Source of the DNA: Balaenoptera acutorostrata
Lineage: Eukaryota; Chordata; Mammalia; Artiodactyla; Balaenopteridae
Assembly (NCBI RefSeq): GCF_949987535.1
Contig: NC_080067.1
Coordinates: forward strand, 27,308,039 to 27,372,038
Reading direction: 5' to 3'
Length of the DNA stretch: 64,000 nucleotides
The notes under the pieces were generated by a model that saw only the letters and a program-made list of their open reading frames with translations, was not told where the DNA came from and did no database searches. Position numbers and translations under genes: made by a program. Position 1 is the first letter of the stretch. Every line of letters starts with the position of its first letter. Shown here piece by piece: positions 12,151-24,700 of the stretch.

Positions 12151-12911
12151 GAAAGGCGGCGTAAATATGGACAAACTTCTGTACAGAATGAAAGAGGAAT
12201 TGTCTAAAATGTTAAAGTCTACCCTGTGACTATGGATTAAGTTATTAGGAATATATGTAGCACTCTTTAAAATCACCCACCACCCTTGCCATGGTCACCA
12301 ATAGACACAATAACCGACAGACACAGAAAAGGTGCCCCATTCATCTCCCACTAAAGATTACACTTCAGCCGAAGTCTGGGATGATTCCATATTTTCTCTC
12401 CTAAATGGCTTTCCTTCCTCTAGCCTCCCTCCCTCAAAATGTAGTAATTCTATCAGAGGCTGCACATAACCTACAACTTAAATTTCCCCAACATGGTTTT
12501 CTTCGTGTCAGTTCCCTTCTCATGAAAGAGTCAGAAGGTCTGACTCTCTCAAAGCTGACATTCCAGTTTCTCACCCTGTTACTGAAGGATCTCCATGACA
12601 TGCTCTAACTTCCTTTCAGTCTGCTTCCCATAGACCCCTATACAAATCCTGTAGGCATTTCTTAGTATATCTACCACCCTGGAATAGACATTGCCTATCT
12701 CCCTTCCCTGCCTCTGTTCCATGCCTGTGCTCCATGCCATTCCAGGCATCTGTGTAGCTTTCTTTCTTACCGATAGTGATGCCTACCTTAAAACAAAACC
12801 ACCAGCTTTTCAGGTGTTAAAGTCCTTTTTAAAAAAAAAAAAAAAACATTGATGATAGGAATAGGGGTTTGTTTTAAACATACTTGCTTGGCAAAATAAA
12901 AAGTTGATAAC
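12151..12911. other. Intergenic stretch, nothing recognised
   Basis: No coding or RNA gene signal. It contains an A-run at 12831-12846. Confidence 0.4.
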
Positions 12912-13255
12912 TCACTTGTGGAATCTAAAATACGACACAAATGAACATATCTACGAAACAGACAGACACACAGACTTACAGAACAGACTTGTGGTTGCCA
13001 AGAGGGGGTGAGGGGAGGGATGGAGTGGGAGTTTGGGATTAGCAGGTGCAAACTATTATATACAGAATGGATAAACAACAAGGTCCTACTGTATAGCACA
13101 GGGAACTCTATTCAATATCCTGGGATAAACCATAATGGAAAAGAATATGAAAAAGAATGTGTATACATGTATAACTGAATCACTTTGCTGTACGGTAGAA
13201 ATTAACACAACAGAGTAAATCAACTATACTGCAAGAAAATAATTTTTCTTTTAAA
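12912..13255 (+). mobile_element. 5'-truncated L1 3' UTR insertion
   Basis: Cetartiodactyl-type L1 3' end: 'acttgtggaatctaaaa', 'ggtcctactgtatagcacag' and 'aatcaactatactgcaa' appear in order. Flanking 'ttgataac' at 12904 and 13256 is a probable target-site duplication. About 344 bp remain and there is no open frame. Confidence 0.85.
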
Positions 13256-13263
13256 TTGATAAC

Positions 13264-15978
13264 CCTATGTTAGTCTTCCCATTAAAAACATTTTATTACA
13301 TTGATCTTTTGAACTGTAGAATCAGGGAAGCACAGTGCTACAAAGAAGTCTCTCTTGGCAGGCTCTGGACTGACTTCATTTGGGAGAGAAAATTAGCCCA
13401 CACCTGGGAGGGCTGTCCTAGTCCTGAGGCCCTGTGATTCCAGGTCAAGAGACCTCAAGGATGGTAAACAGTTCTCCCATCTGTTAAGATTTGCCCTCAG
13501 AGTTCTGGTTTCCTGTCTGAGGACCTACATCTCCTTCCGGCCATTCGCTGGACAGACGCAGTCTGCCCACAGGCTGTGGTCTTGGCCTTGCAGGCCTCTA
13601 TGGAACTACCACGTTAGAACATGACATGTGATAGGAAAAATTATCAGTGTATATAATGGTGATAATTTCATTGTGAAATACCCAAATATGCTGCTTTCTT
13701 TTTTATTTCCTTACACTGCCCTTCCCCCTGCCTCGTATTTCCAGCGGTTTCCACTTGCCTCAGGGAGGTTTACTGTTGTTACAGAGGGACACAAAGAAAA
13801 AGAAAAAAAAAATTAAGTATCAGCTTCCAAATAGGATTTTAGTATTTTTCCGCCAGATGATCTTAAAAGCTAGGTTTCACAAGGGAGAGAAAAGATGTTC
13901 TAGATTCCTTTATTTCTCTTGTTGGCATATCAAAAGTCAGTTTGATCATAGAGTTTACACAGGGAAGTAGACAAGGAAAAGAAAGAATGCCCACCCCATC
14001 CCTGCCGCCCCACTAGCCCTAGGTTGTCAGAGGTGATGCTAATCTCCCTTCTCCTGATTCCACCCAAAGTGGGCAGGTTAAGTAGGTGGGGGAAAGGTTG
14101 AGGGCTTCTGAAGCCGTCATCTTTGGGACTCTGGGAGGGGCTTACCTTGCAGGTCAGCTGGCTCCCCCCCAGGAGTGGCTACATCCTGATTTAACTCAAT
14201 AGCACAGCACGATTCTGCAGGGAGAGAGGCAGAATCTAATTTCCTGGGCTGCCCCTAGAACCAGCATGGAATAAATTGGATGAAGGAGTTTCCACCTGGT
14301 CCATAGAAGAGGCCTGGAAAGTAGCTGAGTTGAGAGCCAAGAGACGGCCACACCTCAGCCATCATGAGGGAAAGGTGAGTCGGCAGCAAGATCCAGGGTG
14401 AACATTCTAGGCAAGAGCCAGATGGAGGGTAAGGGGTCTGCAGCAACAGCCAGAGCAGCGACAGAATCATCCGTGAGCTTCCAGGAGGAACCAGACCATG
14501 GGTACTGTAAATACAGCCTCAACGGCAGGTCCTCACTGAACTCCCAGGGATGGGTTAGATACAACCCAGGAGTGCCCAGACCACTCCCACAGCAGAAAGC
14601 AGCAAGGAAGCAGGAGAGGCTGCATGCATCTGAGGGTTCCATCTTCTGCTGTCTGTCTCTCCAGGGTTTGTTAGCCCCAGCAGTTGCCCGAGAGACGTAG
14701 CATTTTTTACCTAAAGAGATGGACCCTTTACCTAAAATGTCTATTTAAATTGTGCCAGAATAGTTCTCCTTCTATTTAGTGGTTGGAAGCTGGTAAGAAA
14801 GATGAGAACAATTTTGGAGAAATGAAATGCTACATCTTCTTTGCACATTTGTGAGTAGGGTGAAAAAATCTGCAACTCTTCACACATGTGAGTGTTGCCA
14901 GTTTTCCCCATCCTCCTCCCCACTGCTAAATTTGGTGCTGCTCGAGCCACTCAGTTCCTCCCATCCACCCACACCCAACTGTGGAGAAGAGCTTGGAAGG
15001 TCCAGATCAGATCTTTGGAGAATCAGGGGAAAGGAAGAGAGATCGAGTTGGTGTAAGCCACACGGATAGATTCTAAGGGAAAAAATGGAGAGTAGGGGGC
15101 ATGAATGTTGTTCAGAGGCATCAAGTGGGAGTGGGAGGAGGCCACAGAGAGATGTAGGGAGAGAATGGGTGGGTGAGAGCTGCCATTCTGGGGAGAGAGG
15201 GTGAGAAATGGATGGTTGGATATTAGAGAAAAGGAAAGGTATTTTGATAAGAGCTGCTCTAGATTACATACTGACCCTTATTTATATTCCTTGAGATGAA
15301 GAGTAGAAATCCTATCAGGACTTTGCTCCTTAGAACCCCACCCACTCAGGGACTGGACCATGTGGATCTCAGGTTTGACAGGTCTCTGACTTACACACAC
15401 AATGATCCCGCTACTATATAAGAGATGTGTTAATGTAGAGCAGGGGGTGATTTTGCCTCCCAAAGGACATTTGGCAATGTCTGCAGAGATTTTTGATTGT
15501 CACCACGGGAAAGATGCTAGTAGCATCTAGTGGGTAGAGGCCAGAATGCTGCTAAACATCCTACAATGTGCAGAACAGACCCTATAGCAAAGAATTATCT
15601 CAGCCAAAATGTCAATAAGGCCACAGTTGAAAAACTCATACAGAAAAATGGAGGAAACGGGCTGTTGTTTCCTTACATCTTCTCTTCCCAAAGACCAAAT
15701 GAAAGACAGCTTTTTTTTCCATTTTAAACATTTCAAGTTTGTGATATTAATTCTTAAATAGCACTACATACATACAGTAATATCAGCCAAATCATAGAAT
15801 TCAGGTTCCTAAAAACATTTAAGGTAGAAGAATTTCTATTGAAGAATTCCACACCCTGTGAAAAAATAGAGTTGAATATGAAGGTTTCTAGAAAATTCAT
15901 GAAAAGCCCTTATACATATTTTTATTCTTAATATAAAAATATAAACCTAGCACACCAAATTAAATAGCTATCACATTT
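13264..15978. other. Intergenic stretch, nothing recognised
   Basis: About 2.7 kb without a supportable gene. Open frames near 14255-14700 run on both strands at once and show no known domain, as expected by chance in moderately GC-rich DNA. No tRNA, snRNA or repeat family could be named with confidence. Confidence 0.4.
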
Positions 15979-15995
15979 AAGACATGATCATATAC

Positions 15996-16618
15996 CCAGA
16001 AAACCATAATTCAAAAAAACACATGCACCCCAATGTTCATTGCAGCACTATTTACAATAGCCAGGACGTGGAAGCAACCTAAATGTCCATCAACAGAGGA
16101 ATGGATAAAGAAGATGTGGTACATATATACAATGGAATATTACTCAGCCATAAAAAGGAACAAAACTGGGTCATTTGTAGAGACGTGGATGGACCTAGAG
16201 AGTGTCATACAGAATGAAGTAAGTCAGAAAGAGAAAAACAAATATCGTATAATAACGCATACACGTGGAATCTAGAAAAATGGTATAGATGATCTTATTT
16301 GCAAAGCAGAAATAGAGACATAGATGTAGAGAACAAATGTACGGATACCAAGGGGGAAAGGGGAGGGGAGAGAGGAATTAGGAGACTGGGATTGACACAT
16401 ATACATTATTGGTACGATGTATAAAATAGACAACTGATGGGAACATACCGTACAGCACAGGGGACTCTACCTAATGCACTGTGGTAACCTAAATGGGAGG
16501 GAAGTTCAGAAGGGAAGGGATATCTGTATGTGTATGGCTGATTCATTTTGTTGTGCAATGGAGGCTAACACAACGTTGTAAAGCAACTATACTCCAATAA
16601 AAATTATCTAAAAATCAA
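15996..16618 (+). mobile_element. 5'-truncated L1 (ORF2 C terminus plus 3' UTR)
   Basis: Relatively young L1. A frame at 16033-16275 carries the ORF2 C-terminal signature 'FIAALFTIARTWKQPKCPST' and 'MEYYSAIKRN'. It is followed by the 3' UTR ending 'actatactccaataaaaa'. The target-site duplication is 'aagacatgatcatatac' at 15979 and 'aagacgtgatcaatac' at 16619. It is 623 bp long and cannot encode a functional protein. Confidence 0.92.
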
Positions 16619-16634
16619 AAGACGTGATCAATAC

Positions 16635-17234
16635 GAGCAGTCACGGTTACTCTCCATCTTTTGCTTACTCCTAGAGAATCCTCAGAATCTAGCTCTCCTC
16701 CCGTCCCACCGCTCAGCACACTTTCACTGAGATCCTAATGAGTTTCTTCTGTGTTGTTCCAGATAAGACATCTGCTGAAATGGATTACTGGGAGTAAGGC
16801 TGTGGCCACAAGCTGATAAAGCTCCCTGGAGATTTGACCATAGTTAACAAGTATGAAACAACTTGCAAGTTTGAAATCAATTTTCCAGCTTCTACAACAA
16901 CCCACAAAAAAATGGAAGATGGTTAGATCTAGCCCACTACTAGACAACAGTTCATGACCCATGAGATTCTGCTCTCCTCAGCTACCTCTGCCAAAAAAAT
17001 GAGCTGCTTGTGACATACACAGGCCCAGCCCAGGGGAAAGATTGCAAACCCCAGACCCTGCCTCCTTCCCTTCCACCTTCCTCATCTGACTTCTGAGACG
17101 TTGCCTTTTCTTTGCATCTAAGCTTTCTGCAAAGCTCAGGCTCAGCCCAGCATGGTTATGTGGTCTGCTCTGGTTTCCCTTGTGGGTTTTAAATTCAGAA
17201 TTCTGAGCTCATTTATTAGCAGCTTCTCTGAACA
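16635..17234. other. Intergenic stretch, nothing recognised
   Basis: No gene or identifiable repeat. Confidence 0.4.
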
Positions 17235-17370
17235 GGCCATCTCATTCATTTGCTCATTCATTCATTCATTTATTCGTTCATCATTCAGCAATCATTTAAT
17301 AAGTGCCTTCTGTGTTCTTCCATGTTTTCTATGCACAAGAGAGGCAAAGACAAATAAAATATTGTCCAGT
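17235..17370 (-). mobile_element. L2 3' end relic with (ATTC)n tail, split by an LTR
   Basis: 'cattcattcattcatttatt' followed by 'aatcatttaataagtgcc' is the reverse complement of an L2 3' end with its simple-repeat tail. The LTR at 17371 interrupts it. The sequence after 17870 may continue the same L2. Confidence 0.65.
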
Positions 17371-17866
17371 TGTAATAGGGAAAAACAAATCTGACTCCAT
17401 ATTGGACCATTTCTTTTACTTTAAACTTTGTATTCTGTTGCTTCTGCTACAAGTTAAGAATGTTGCCTGTAGTCTGAAATATACAGGATAGCCCGTTCTC
17501 AAGGCTCTGACTTTAAAGGTATAATACTTTTCCATTCATATAGAGATGAAAAGTTGCAGAACAGAGAATAATATTTGTGTTGTTGGAAGTTTACAGGAAC
17601 ATCGTGACATAATCTACCTGGACAGTTGCAGGAACAAAGGATTCTGACACCAAGGAGTTTGCAACAACTAGCCACACCCCCTCCCCTTTTAGTATAAAAT
17701 AAGCCTGAATTCAAATTTGGGTAAGATGTTTCTTTGGGACACTAGTCCACCATCTTCTTTGTCTGCTGGCTTTCTGAATAAAGTCACTATTCCTTGCCCC
17801 GATGACTTGGCTCTCGATTTATTGGCTTGTTGTGCAGTAAGCAGTATGAGCTTGGACTTGGTAACA
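17371..17866 (+). mobile_element. Probable ERV1-type solo LTR
   Basis: About 496 bp starting TGTAAT and ending GTAACA, flanked by CAGT and CAAT (a possible 4-base duplication with one change). It has LTR-like signals in order: a CACCCC-type box before 17690, a TATA-like 'agtataaaataag' at 17691, a polyadenylation signal AATAAA at 17777, and a U5-like end with 'gagcttggacttggtaaca'. No viral coding sequence lies beside it, so it looks like a solo LTR. The family name is not assigned. Confidence 0.65.
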
Positions 17867-17870
17867 CAAT

Positions 17871-18547
17871 CTTTGAGAATCTTACATAGAGGTGAACAAA
17901 TGGAAAGGTAAATGTGCTTTGGGCATTACAGTGAATGTACACACAGGGTACTATGGTGACACCAAGAAAGAAGAGGTCAGTTCTACAGAGCAAACCAGAT
18001 GAATCTCCGGTGTTAGGCGTTATTGAAATATTTTCAGTTGAACTTATTATTGAAAGATAAGTAGGTATGTTGGTGTGGTGTACAGAATTGGCTGTCTACT
18101 CTGAGGCTATTGCTCCCTTTTCTTTCTCACAACATTGGTTTAGTTCAGGTCTCAGGCAGAAAAGCACTTTGGGAAGGAGAGTCCATCTCCAGATTCAGGG
18201 GTATTGATGTTGATCAGGCTAAGACAATTATACATTCATCATGATTGCAAATGTGATGTTAAGGAGAAGACACCTGGTCAGGGTTGGAGGGAGTGTAATG
18301 GTGGGGGTGACTTCCAGAAAAACTGTCTGGGAAGGGTTTTCCCCTCTAATAAAAAAAAAGAGAAAGAGAGATACTTTAGGAGAAAATGCTCATTCCTGTC
18401 ATTGGATGTTGAGATGTTTAGAGCTGCAGCAGTCATCTTGTGCTCATGAGGTCAAAGCCAGGAGAATGGCAAAGAAGCTAACTCAGAAGCTTGATATTGT
18501 TGAGTTGATGAATTAATCATCCTGGGGCTGTGTACCTAAGGACTACC
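17871..18547. other. Intergenic stretch, possibly decayed L2
   Basis: It may continue the L2 that the LTR splits. No gene is recognised. Confidence 0.35.
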
Positions 18548-19490
18548 CCCAGAAAAAAAAATTTATTGTGGTAAAATATACATAACATAAAATTTACCAT
18601 CTTAGCCATTTTTACATGTACAATTCAGTGGTATTAAGTATAGTCATATTGTTGTGCAACCGTCACCTCTATCCTTCTCCAGAACACCATTCATCTTGCA
18701 AAACTGAAACACTGTACGCTTCAAACAATAACTCTCCCTTCCCCTCTCTCCTCAGCCCTTGGCAACCATCATTCTACTTTCTGTCTCTAGGATTTTGACT
18801 ACTCTATGTACCACATAAAAGTGGAATTTTTCAGTATATGTCTTTTTTTATTTTTTTAAATGAACATTAGGTTCTTGTTTATTTTTATTTTATTTGGCTG
18901 TGTTGGGTCTTCGTTTCTGTGTGAGGGCTTTCTCTAGTTGCAGCAAGCGGGGGCCACTCTTCATTGCGGTGCACGGGCCTCTCACTATCGCGGCCTCTCT
19001 TGTTGCGGAGCACAGGCTCCAGACACGCAGGCTCAGTAGTTGTGGCTCACGGGCCTAGTTGCTCCGCGGCATGTGGGATCTTCCCAGACCAGGGCTCGAA
19101 CCCGTGTCCCCTGCGTTGGCAGGCAGATTCTCAACCGCTGCGCCACCAGGGAAGCCCAAGATATGTCAGTATATGTCTTTTGATGACCAGCTTATTTCAC
19201 TTAGCATAATAGCCTCAAGTTTCAGCCATGTTGTAACACATCAGAATTACCTTCTTTTTTAAGGCGGAATAATATTCCATTATATGTATATACCACATTT
19301 TGCTTATCCATTCATCTGTCAATGAACATTTAAGTTGCTTCCAACTTTTCTCTATTGTGAATAGTGCTGCCATGAACATAGGTGTACAAATCCCTTTGAG
19401 AATCTGCTTTCAGTTCTTTGGGGTATGTACCCAGAAGTGGAATTGCTGGATCATATAATAATTCTACTTTTAATTTTTTTGAGGACCCAT
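18548..19490 (-). mobile_element. Old L1 3' part (antisense), split by a SINE
   Basis: The plus strand shows the reverse complement of an L1 3' UTR ('gtggtaaaatatacataaca' onward) and then of the ORF2 end ('gtacccagaagtggaattgc'). The two blocks 18548-18846 and 19182-19490 are consecutive in L1 and are separated by the SINE. Confidence 0.85.
18847..19157 (-). mobile_element. CHR-type SINE nested in L1
   Basis: The plus strand runs from a T-rich tail through 'ggctgtgttgggtcttcgtt' to 'ccaccagggaagccc'. A perfect 15-base target-site duplication 'cagtatatgtctttt' lies at 18832 and 19167. Nine extra bases sit between the SINE 5' end and the right copy. Confidence 0.95.
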
Positions 19491-20209
19491 AAGGACTTTT
19501 TTTATGGACAAAATAAACAGTAACCGTTTAAGCCATTTTCTGACAGTTTTTCTGTTACTTGCAGCCAAAAGCCTCCTACCTAGCATGGTGAGGGGGTGGG
19601 GTAGGGAGGATATCTTGGACAAAGGGTGCAGGTGGAGTGCAGCAAATCTGCACAGAACCACCTGGCACATTTAGGAAGCTGCAAAGAGCTCGACATATCA
19701 GCACATAAAGTGCAGGACTATATCATTTGTATTTGTTGTTGTAGCAACAGAACCCATCCTAGTTAGGTTAGGCAGGAAACAAACGCATTAAAAGTTCTGG
19801 GTAACTAAGAATCTCTCGGAGGGTCAAAGAGTCAAGTGGAAAGCTTTTCATCTAAGAACAATACCCAAGTCACACATCTGGTCAACATACGCAGGCACTG
19901 TGGTTTGCACAGGATACAGTAACACAGGCCTCTACCTTTACTGCCTGAGGTCTTTCTGCTATGCTTTACTGCCTTCACCAACAATGTCCTCTTCTTCCTC
20001 ATATTTCTCTCCTTTGAATTAAAGTCTCTCATGGCTAAAGCTCCCTGGGGGAAACTGAGTCACATGCATGCGTCCCAGCTTCAAGAGAGACTTTGACCTT
20101 GAGAAGGTGAGACACAATGTTCTGAGGCTCATTCAAATTCAGTAGGAAAGAGTGCTGCGACTGATTAACAGTGTGTGCCATGGGTATGAGAAAGGGAGAT
20201 GTGGGAGCG
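19491..20209. other. Intergenic stretch, nothing recognised
   Basis: No gene, RNA or datable repeat recognised. Confidence 0.4.
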
Positions 20210-20620
20210 TGTTATGGACTGAACATCTTTGTTTCCCTGAAATTCATGTTGAAGCCCTAAAATATGTATTGTGGAGTGTAGCTCTGTTTAGAGATGGGGT
20301 CTTTAAGGAAGTAATTAAGGTCAAATGAGGTCATAAGAGAGGGGCCCTGATCCAATAGGATTAGTGTCTCCTTACAAGAAGACACGCCAGATAGCTCGTT
20401 CTCTTTCTCCATGTGCAGGCATCAAAGAAAGGCCATGTGAGGGCAGAGCAAGAAGGCACCATCTGAAAGCCAGGAAGAGAGCTCTTACCAGAAATAGAAT
20501 TGACCACAACCTTGATCTTGGACTTCTGGCCTCCAGAACTGTGAGAAAAGAAATTTGTGTTGTTTAAGCCATGCAGTCTGTGGTATTTTGTTATGGTACA
20601 GAGTTGTAGTACATGTGTCA
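20210..20620 (+). mobile_element. MaLR LTR, MLT1-type
   Basis: Starts 'tgttatggactgaacatc' and contains 'aatgaggtcataagag', 'cctccagaactgtgag' and 'gttgtttaagccatgcagtc'. These are landmarks of the MLT1 group of mammalian-wide ERVL-MaLR LTRs. No internal region is seen. It is an ancient remnant. Confidence 0.85.
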
Positions 20621-20689
20621 TATGGTTCCCATCACTGCCTGAAAACCTCCAGTTTGCAACTACTTCATTAAAGATTTTTAGGTAGGAAA

Positions 20690-21010
20690 ATGCAGATTGG
20701 CATTTTTGAAAGACAGCTCTGGTGGCAAAAGTGGGTAGGGTGGGGAGAGGGATAGACAGGAAGTAGAGAGCCTACTTAGGGGTGTCTCAGTAACTCAAGG
20801 GAAAGATGATGAGAAGCTGAGCTAAGCAGTGGTAGTAGAAATGGGGAAGAAGACCAGTTTGAAAGGCATTAAAGGGGCAGAATCTATAGGATTTGGTTAT
20901 TGAACGCAAAAGACAAGGAAGAAGAAACAGTGATGACTGCCTGGTTTCTAGCTTAGGCAGTTGGCCAAGTGAAGATGTAATTCATCCAAGCAGAATACGG
21001 AAGGAGGAAC
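20690..21010 (-). mobile_element. L2/CR1-type LINE relic
   Basis: Antisense sequence of the type 'gacagctctggtggcaaaag ... gatgactgcctggtttctag', which I associate with decayed L2 ORF2 on the opposite strand. Much diverged. Confidence 0.5.
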
Positions 21011-21039
21011 ATGTATGGGGAGACAAAGAAATTCGCTTT

Positions 21040-21720
21040 TATTAAATATCCAGTATCAGCCCACGAGATACTTATTCATGACATGGGAACACAGTGACCT
21101 CACAGGACAAATCTGGCAGACACCATCTTAACTAAGAGATCAAAGTTAACATCATCAGTAGTGGGATAGATGGTCACCAGGAGCTTCCTGAAAAGATGTA
21201 CTGAGAAGAACTCAGCATTGCTTACGTAGTATTCCTACCAAAAATGCACGACACACACTGGGGGATAGTCTGCAAAATAACTGGCCTGTACTGATCAAAA
21301 ATGTCAAGCTTGTGAAAGACCAGGAAAAACTGAAGAACTGTCCCAGATTAAAGACGTATAACAGCTGAATGCAACTCATGATCCGGGATTTTCCTTTTCT
21401 GTAAAGATCGTTATTGGGACAGTTGGTGAAATTTGGATAAAGCCTGTAGATTACCTACTATATGGTATCCCTGTTAATTTCCTGATTTTGATCATTGCGC
21501 TAGGTCACATTAGAGAGCTCTTTTTTCTTTAGGGTATATATATGGAAGTATTTATGGGTAGAGGCACCACATACTCTGGAATGGTTTCAGGAATGGGTGG
21601 AGGGTGGGAGAGAGAGACAGAGAATAAATGGCAAGACCGTAAAGTAAATATTTTAAAATGTTAACATTTAGAGAATTACGTAAAGGGTATATATAAGCCT
21701 AAAATGATATCTAAAGAAAA
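21040..21720 (+). mobile_element. Ancient interspersed repeat, family uncertain
   Basis: Contains 'ccagattaaagacgtataac', 'ttattgggacagttggtgaa' and 'ttaatttcctgattttgatc', a widely dispersed mammalian repeat pattern. It may be an L1M 3' UTR, but I cannot assign the family securely. Confidence 0.45.
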
Positions 21721-24700
21721 AGTGTTTTGAAAGAAAAGACTTTTTACTTGACAAGTTAGATATAGGTGCTTGTAGTTATCAAGGTTCAGCGCTTTTTTTG
21801 ACTGAGTAAGCATTCCTCCTCCAGTCCTGGAGAGTGAGCCCTTGGCAAATTCATCTCCTGGGTTCAGGTCATCTAACCTTCACTCTCCCTTCATGCACCT
21901 TTGTAGGCCTCTCCAGTCTCCCTGGAAGATATACACTAGCAGCCCATCACTCTACTTTCCCCAGGAGCAGCCAGTCATTCAGATTCTGAGACTCTACGTG
22001 CCCTGGGGCTGAGAGTCCCCTGGACCTAGGCCCTCCTGAAGGGAGCATCCTTCCCCTGCTGTCTGCAGTTTGCAGGAGCAGGCTGGGGTATGATGCCTTC
22101 CTGGGTCAGCCTCAGGGTTCCAGTGCCATCAAGCTCATCATCCCTTGTACCTCACCCTTTTGGCCTATCCTCCTCTCAGGAAGTCAGAGAGGGTCTCTGG
22201 ACCACTCCCTCCCAACAGCTGGGAGGCCTTCCCCAGCCAGTCTCCTTTAAGGTCCATCATTTTCTTCTGTGGTCTGGGTGTGATGAGTGGCATGATTAGC
22301 CTCTCCCGTCTCACTTTCCTGGTGTGACAGGACAGTACTCACATCCGAATATGAGAGGCCAGACCTCCTATGCAGGATCTGCAAGAGTCGGGCGGAGCCA
22401 TTCCATGGGCCGGCTTTAGCCATCTTTCGCTCTGGCCTATAACAGGAAGAGAGGGTGGGAAAGTCTTCCGGAAAGAGTTGTTACTATGCTATGGCACTTC
22501 TCCATGCCCCTCTTGTGGGCAAAGGCAAAGAGGGTGTTTCTTACCAAGACAAGTGAAAGTGACCTCCAAGGGACTCCTCATTGCACCTGGGGGTGTCCCT
22601 GGAGTGTGACAGACCTGAGAAATCTAAAGGCAAGAAGCTGAGGCTACTGCCCTAAGGTAGCAGAACAGCAGAGCAAAAGTGAGAGAGAAGGAGGGAGCTT
22701 CCCGTCCACTGAGAGGGCGCACGATTCCCAGGAGGGATTGACTGGAGACATCACTTAAAGAGCTTCATCCAAAGTGGAAGGTGCCAGACGGACTGACCCA
22801 GCAGAGGGGTGGGCTGAGGAAATCTAGGGGCCAAATGTTTGCAGTTATCAGCTGCTGGCTGGAGGTGACATGGCTAGAGTTGAGATTCAGAACAGAGAAT
22901 CTCCAGGAAACCCACCTAAGTGATCCATGAAAGAAAGGCAGCTGTGAGCATCGTCCGACTCAGAGCGCGGCAATGCCACATCATGCCGGGAAGGTCGTCT
23001 AAGACAGTATCATTCCCCATGCCCTCTTTCCCTGGACCCTGCCTATCCCCAAGGTGTCAGCAACCTCACTGAGTGCAGAAGGAGCGCAGAAAAAAAGGCA
23101 AGAAGCCAACGTCATCCTGCCCTCCTCCTGTAAACCCTCCAGCCTGGGACAGGTCTAAATCTGGGCAGAGAAGCCTTAACTTTGAAGTGAGAAGTTTTGA
23201 TTATTAGTCTGAACTAGACAGTTAAATTACTGTCATGAGACATTTTTGATAACTAAAAGTGATGGGACAAGCAGCCTAACCTGTATGAGACTAGACCGAG
23301 GACTGGGACAGAAGTAGTCGCAGAGCAGGGAGAAAAGGACACGGAGCCAGAAATAAAACCATATGTTTTGTATCCACAGAATCCTGCTTATGTAACCAAA
23401 CAGCGAGTGCAGGAATTGCTGGCTCTGACCCCCCAGTCAGGCCCCCTCTTTCTGGAGTCCTTTTTGTCTCCAGGAGCAACCTGTTCCCTTCTTTGTTCAA
23501 ATAAGATTCTCCTATGGTTCTTTTCTGGAGCTGGTGTTGCTGCATGGGGGCTAAGCACCCAAACAGCTTTTGCACCTCCAAAATACCAGGCAAGCTGCTC
23601 AGAAGTTCCTCTCACCATCAGGAATGACTGACTGCCTTTCAGAACTGGGCTCTCCCAACCTTTTACAGCCGGGAAAACTGCCCAGTGGTAGACAGATCCT
23701 CCTAGGATGGCACTGGAGTGGCGTGATTGAGAGTGTGTACTGTAGTCAGAACCGCAGCCATTCCCCATCCCAGGTATCCTATTTCCTAGCTGTCTGACCT
23801 GGGGGACTTTTTAAACCTTTCTGTGCTCAGAGACATAGAATAACTACAACAACAAAAGCAACAATAAACAACCGTAATATCAACACGTATGGGTCCACGT
23901 GAAGAGACTGGCACAAATAAGTGCTCAATACAGGGCACTATTAGTTTCCGTGTTTTGCCAGAAGATAGAGATACTTTTCAGAGATGTTGCTCTTGGGCTT
24001 GTGTTATTGAATCTCTCTTCTTATGGATGTTTTCCCCACCACTGAGTTTTGCTGCTGAGGAGTTTTTGGGCCAGTTCTGTAGCCAGCTCCTTTCTAGTTC
24101 CATCCAAGTCTCCTTTTCTCCTCCCTCAGAGTCTGGAAGAACTCAAGGGCATCATCTATCCAAGCACCACTCCATTATTCTCCCTTGGCCCTGGGGAGGG
24201 AACGGGGTGGGGGATGACATTTATCTCCAACCTGCCATGAGTATAGCCAGGTGGGTCTCTAGCCCCATCCTCCTTTGATGACCGCTGAAGGTACAAACTC
24301 AAATGTGTACCAACCAGGCAAGTGATGGGGTTCTTGGCCTCAGAAGACCTTAGCTATGCCTTCAGAGCATGAAAATCAGCTGGGCCCTGGTCCGGTTCTT
24401 GCCAACTGGATGCAGCATGTCTCCAGGGTTCATGACGAATGGACGACTCTGACCAGACAAATACAGAAATCTCTTGAGTACAGAGTAGGAGATGAAACAA
24501 GTGCATGATTGTCCAACTTTCTAGTTTTCTTTTCAGACTGATTAGTGCATCAGTCTAAAATAACAAGAAAAGTGCAGTGGTGGCGTAGTGGATATACCAT
24601 CACAGTGCAAAAGGAGGGAGGCTGAGAAACAACTGAAGTCAGGCAGGCCTAAGGGCATAGACTGTCCCATGCTCCAATATTCAGCCTTTCAATGTCCTGT

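Noticed and set aside
23388..23768. 126-codon minus-strand and 87-codon plus-strand open frames in the same place
   Set aside because: Overlapping frames on both strands without family resemblance; chance is sufficient.
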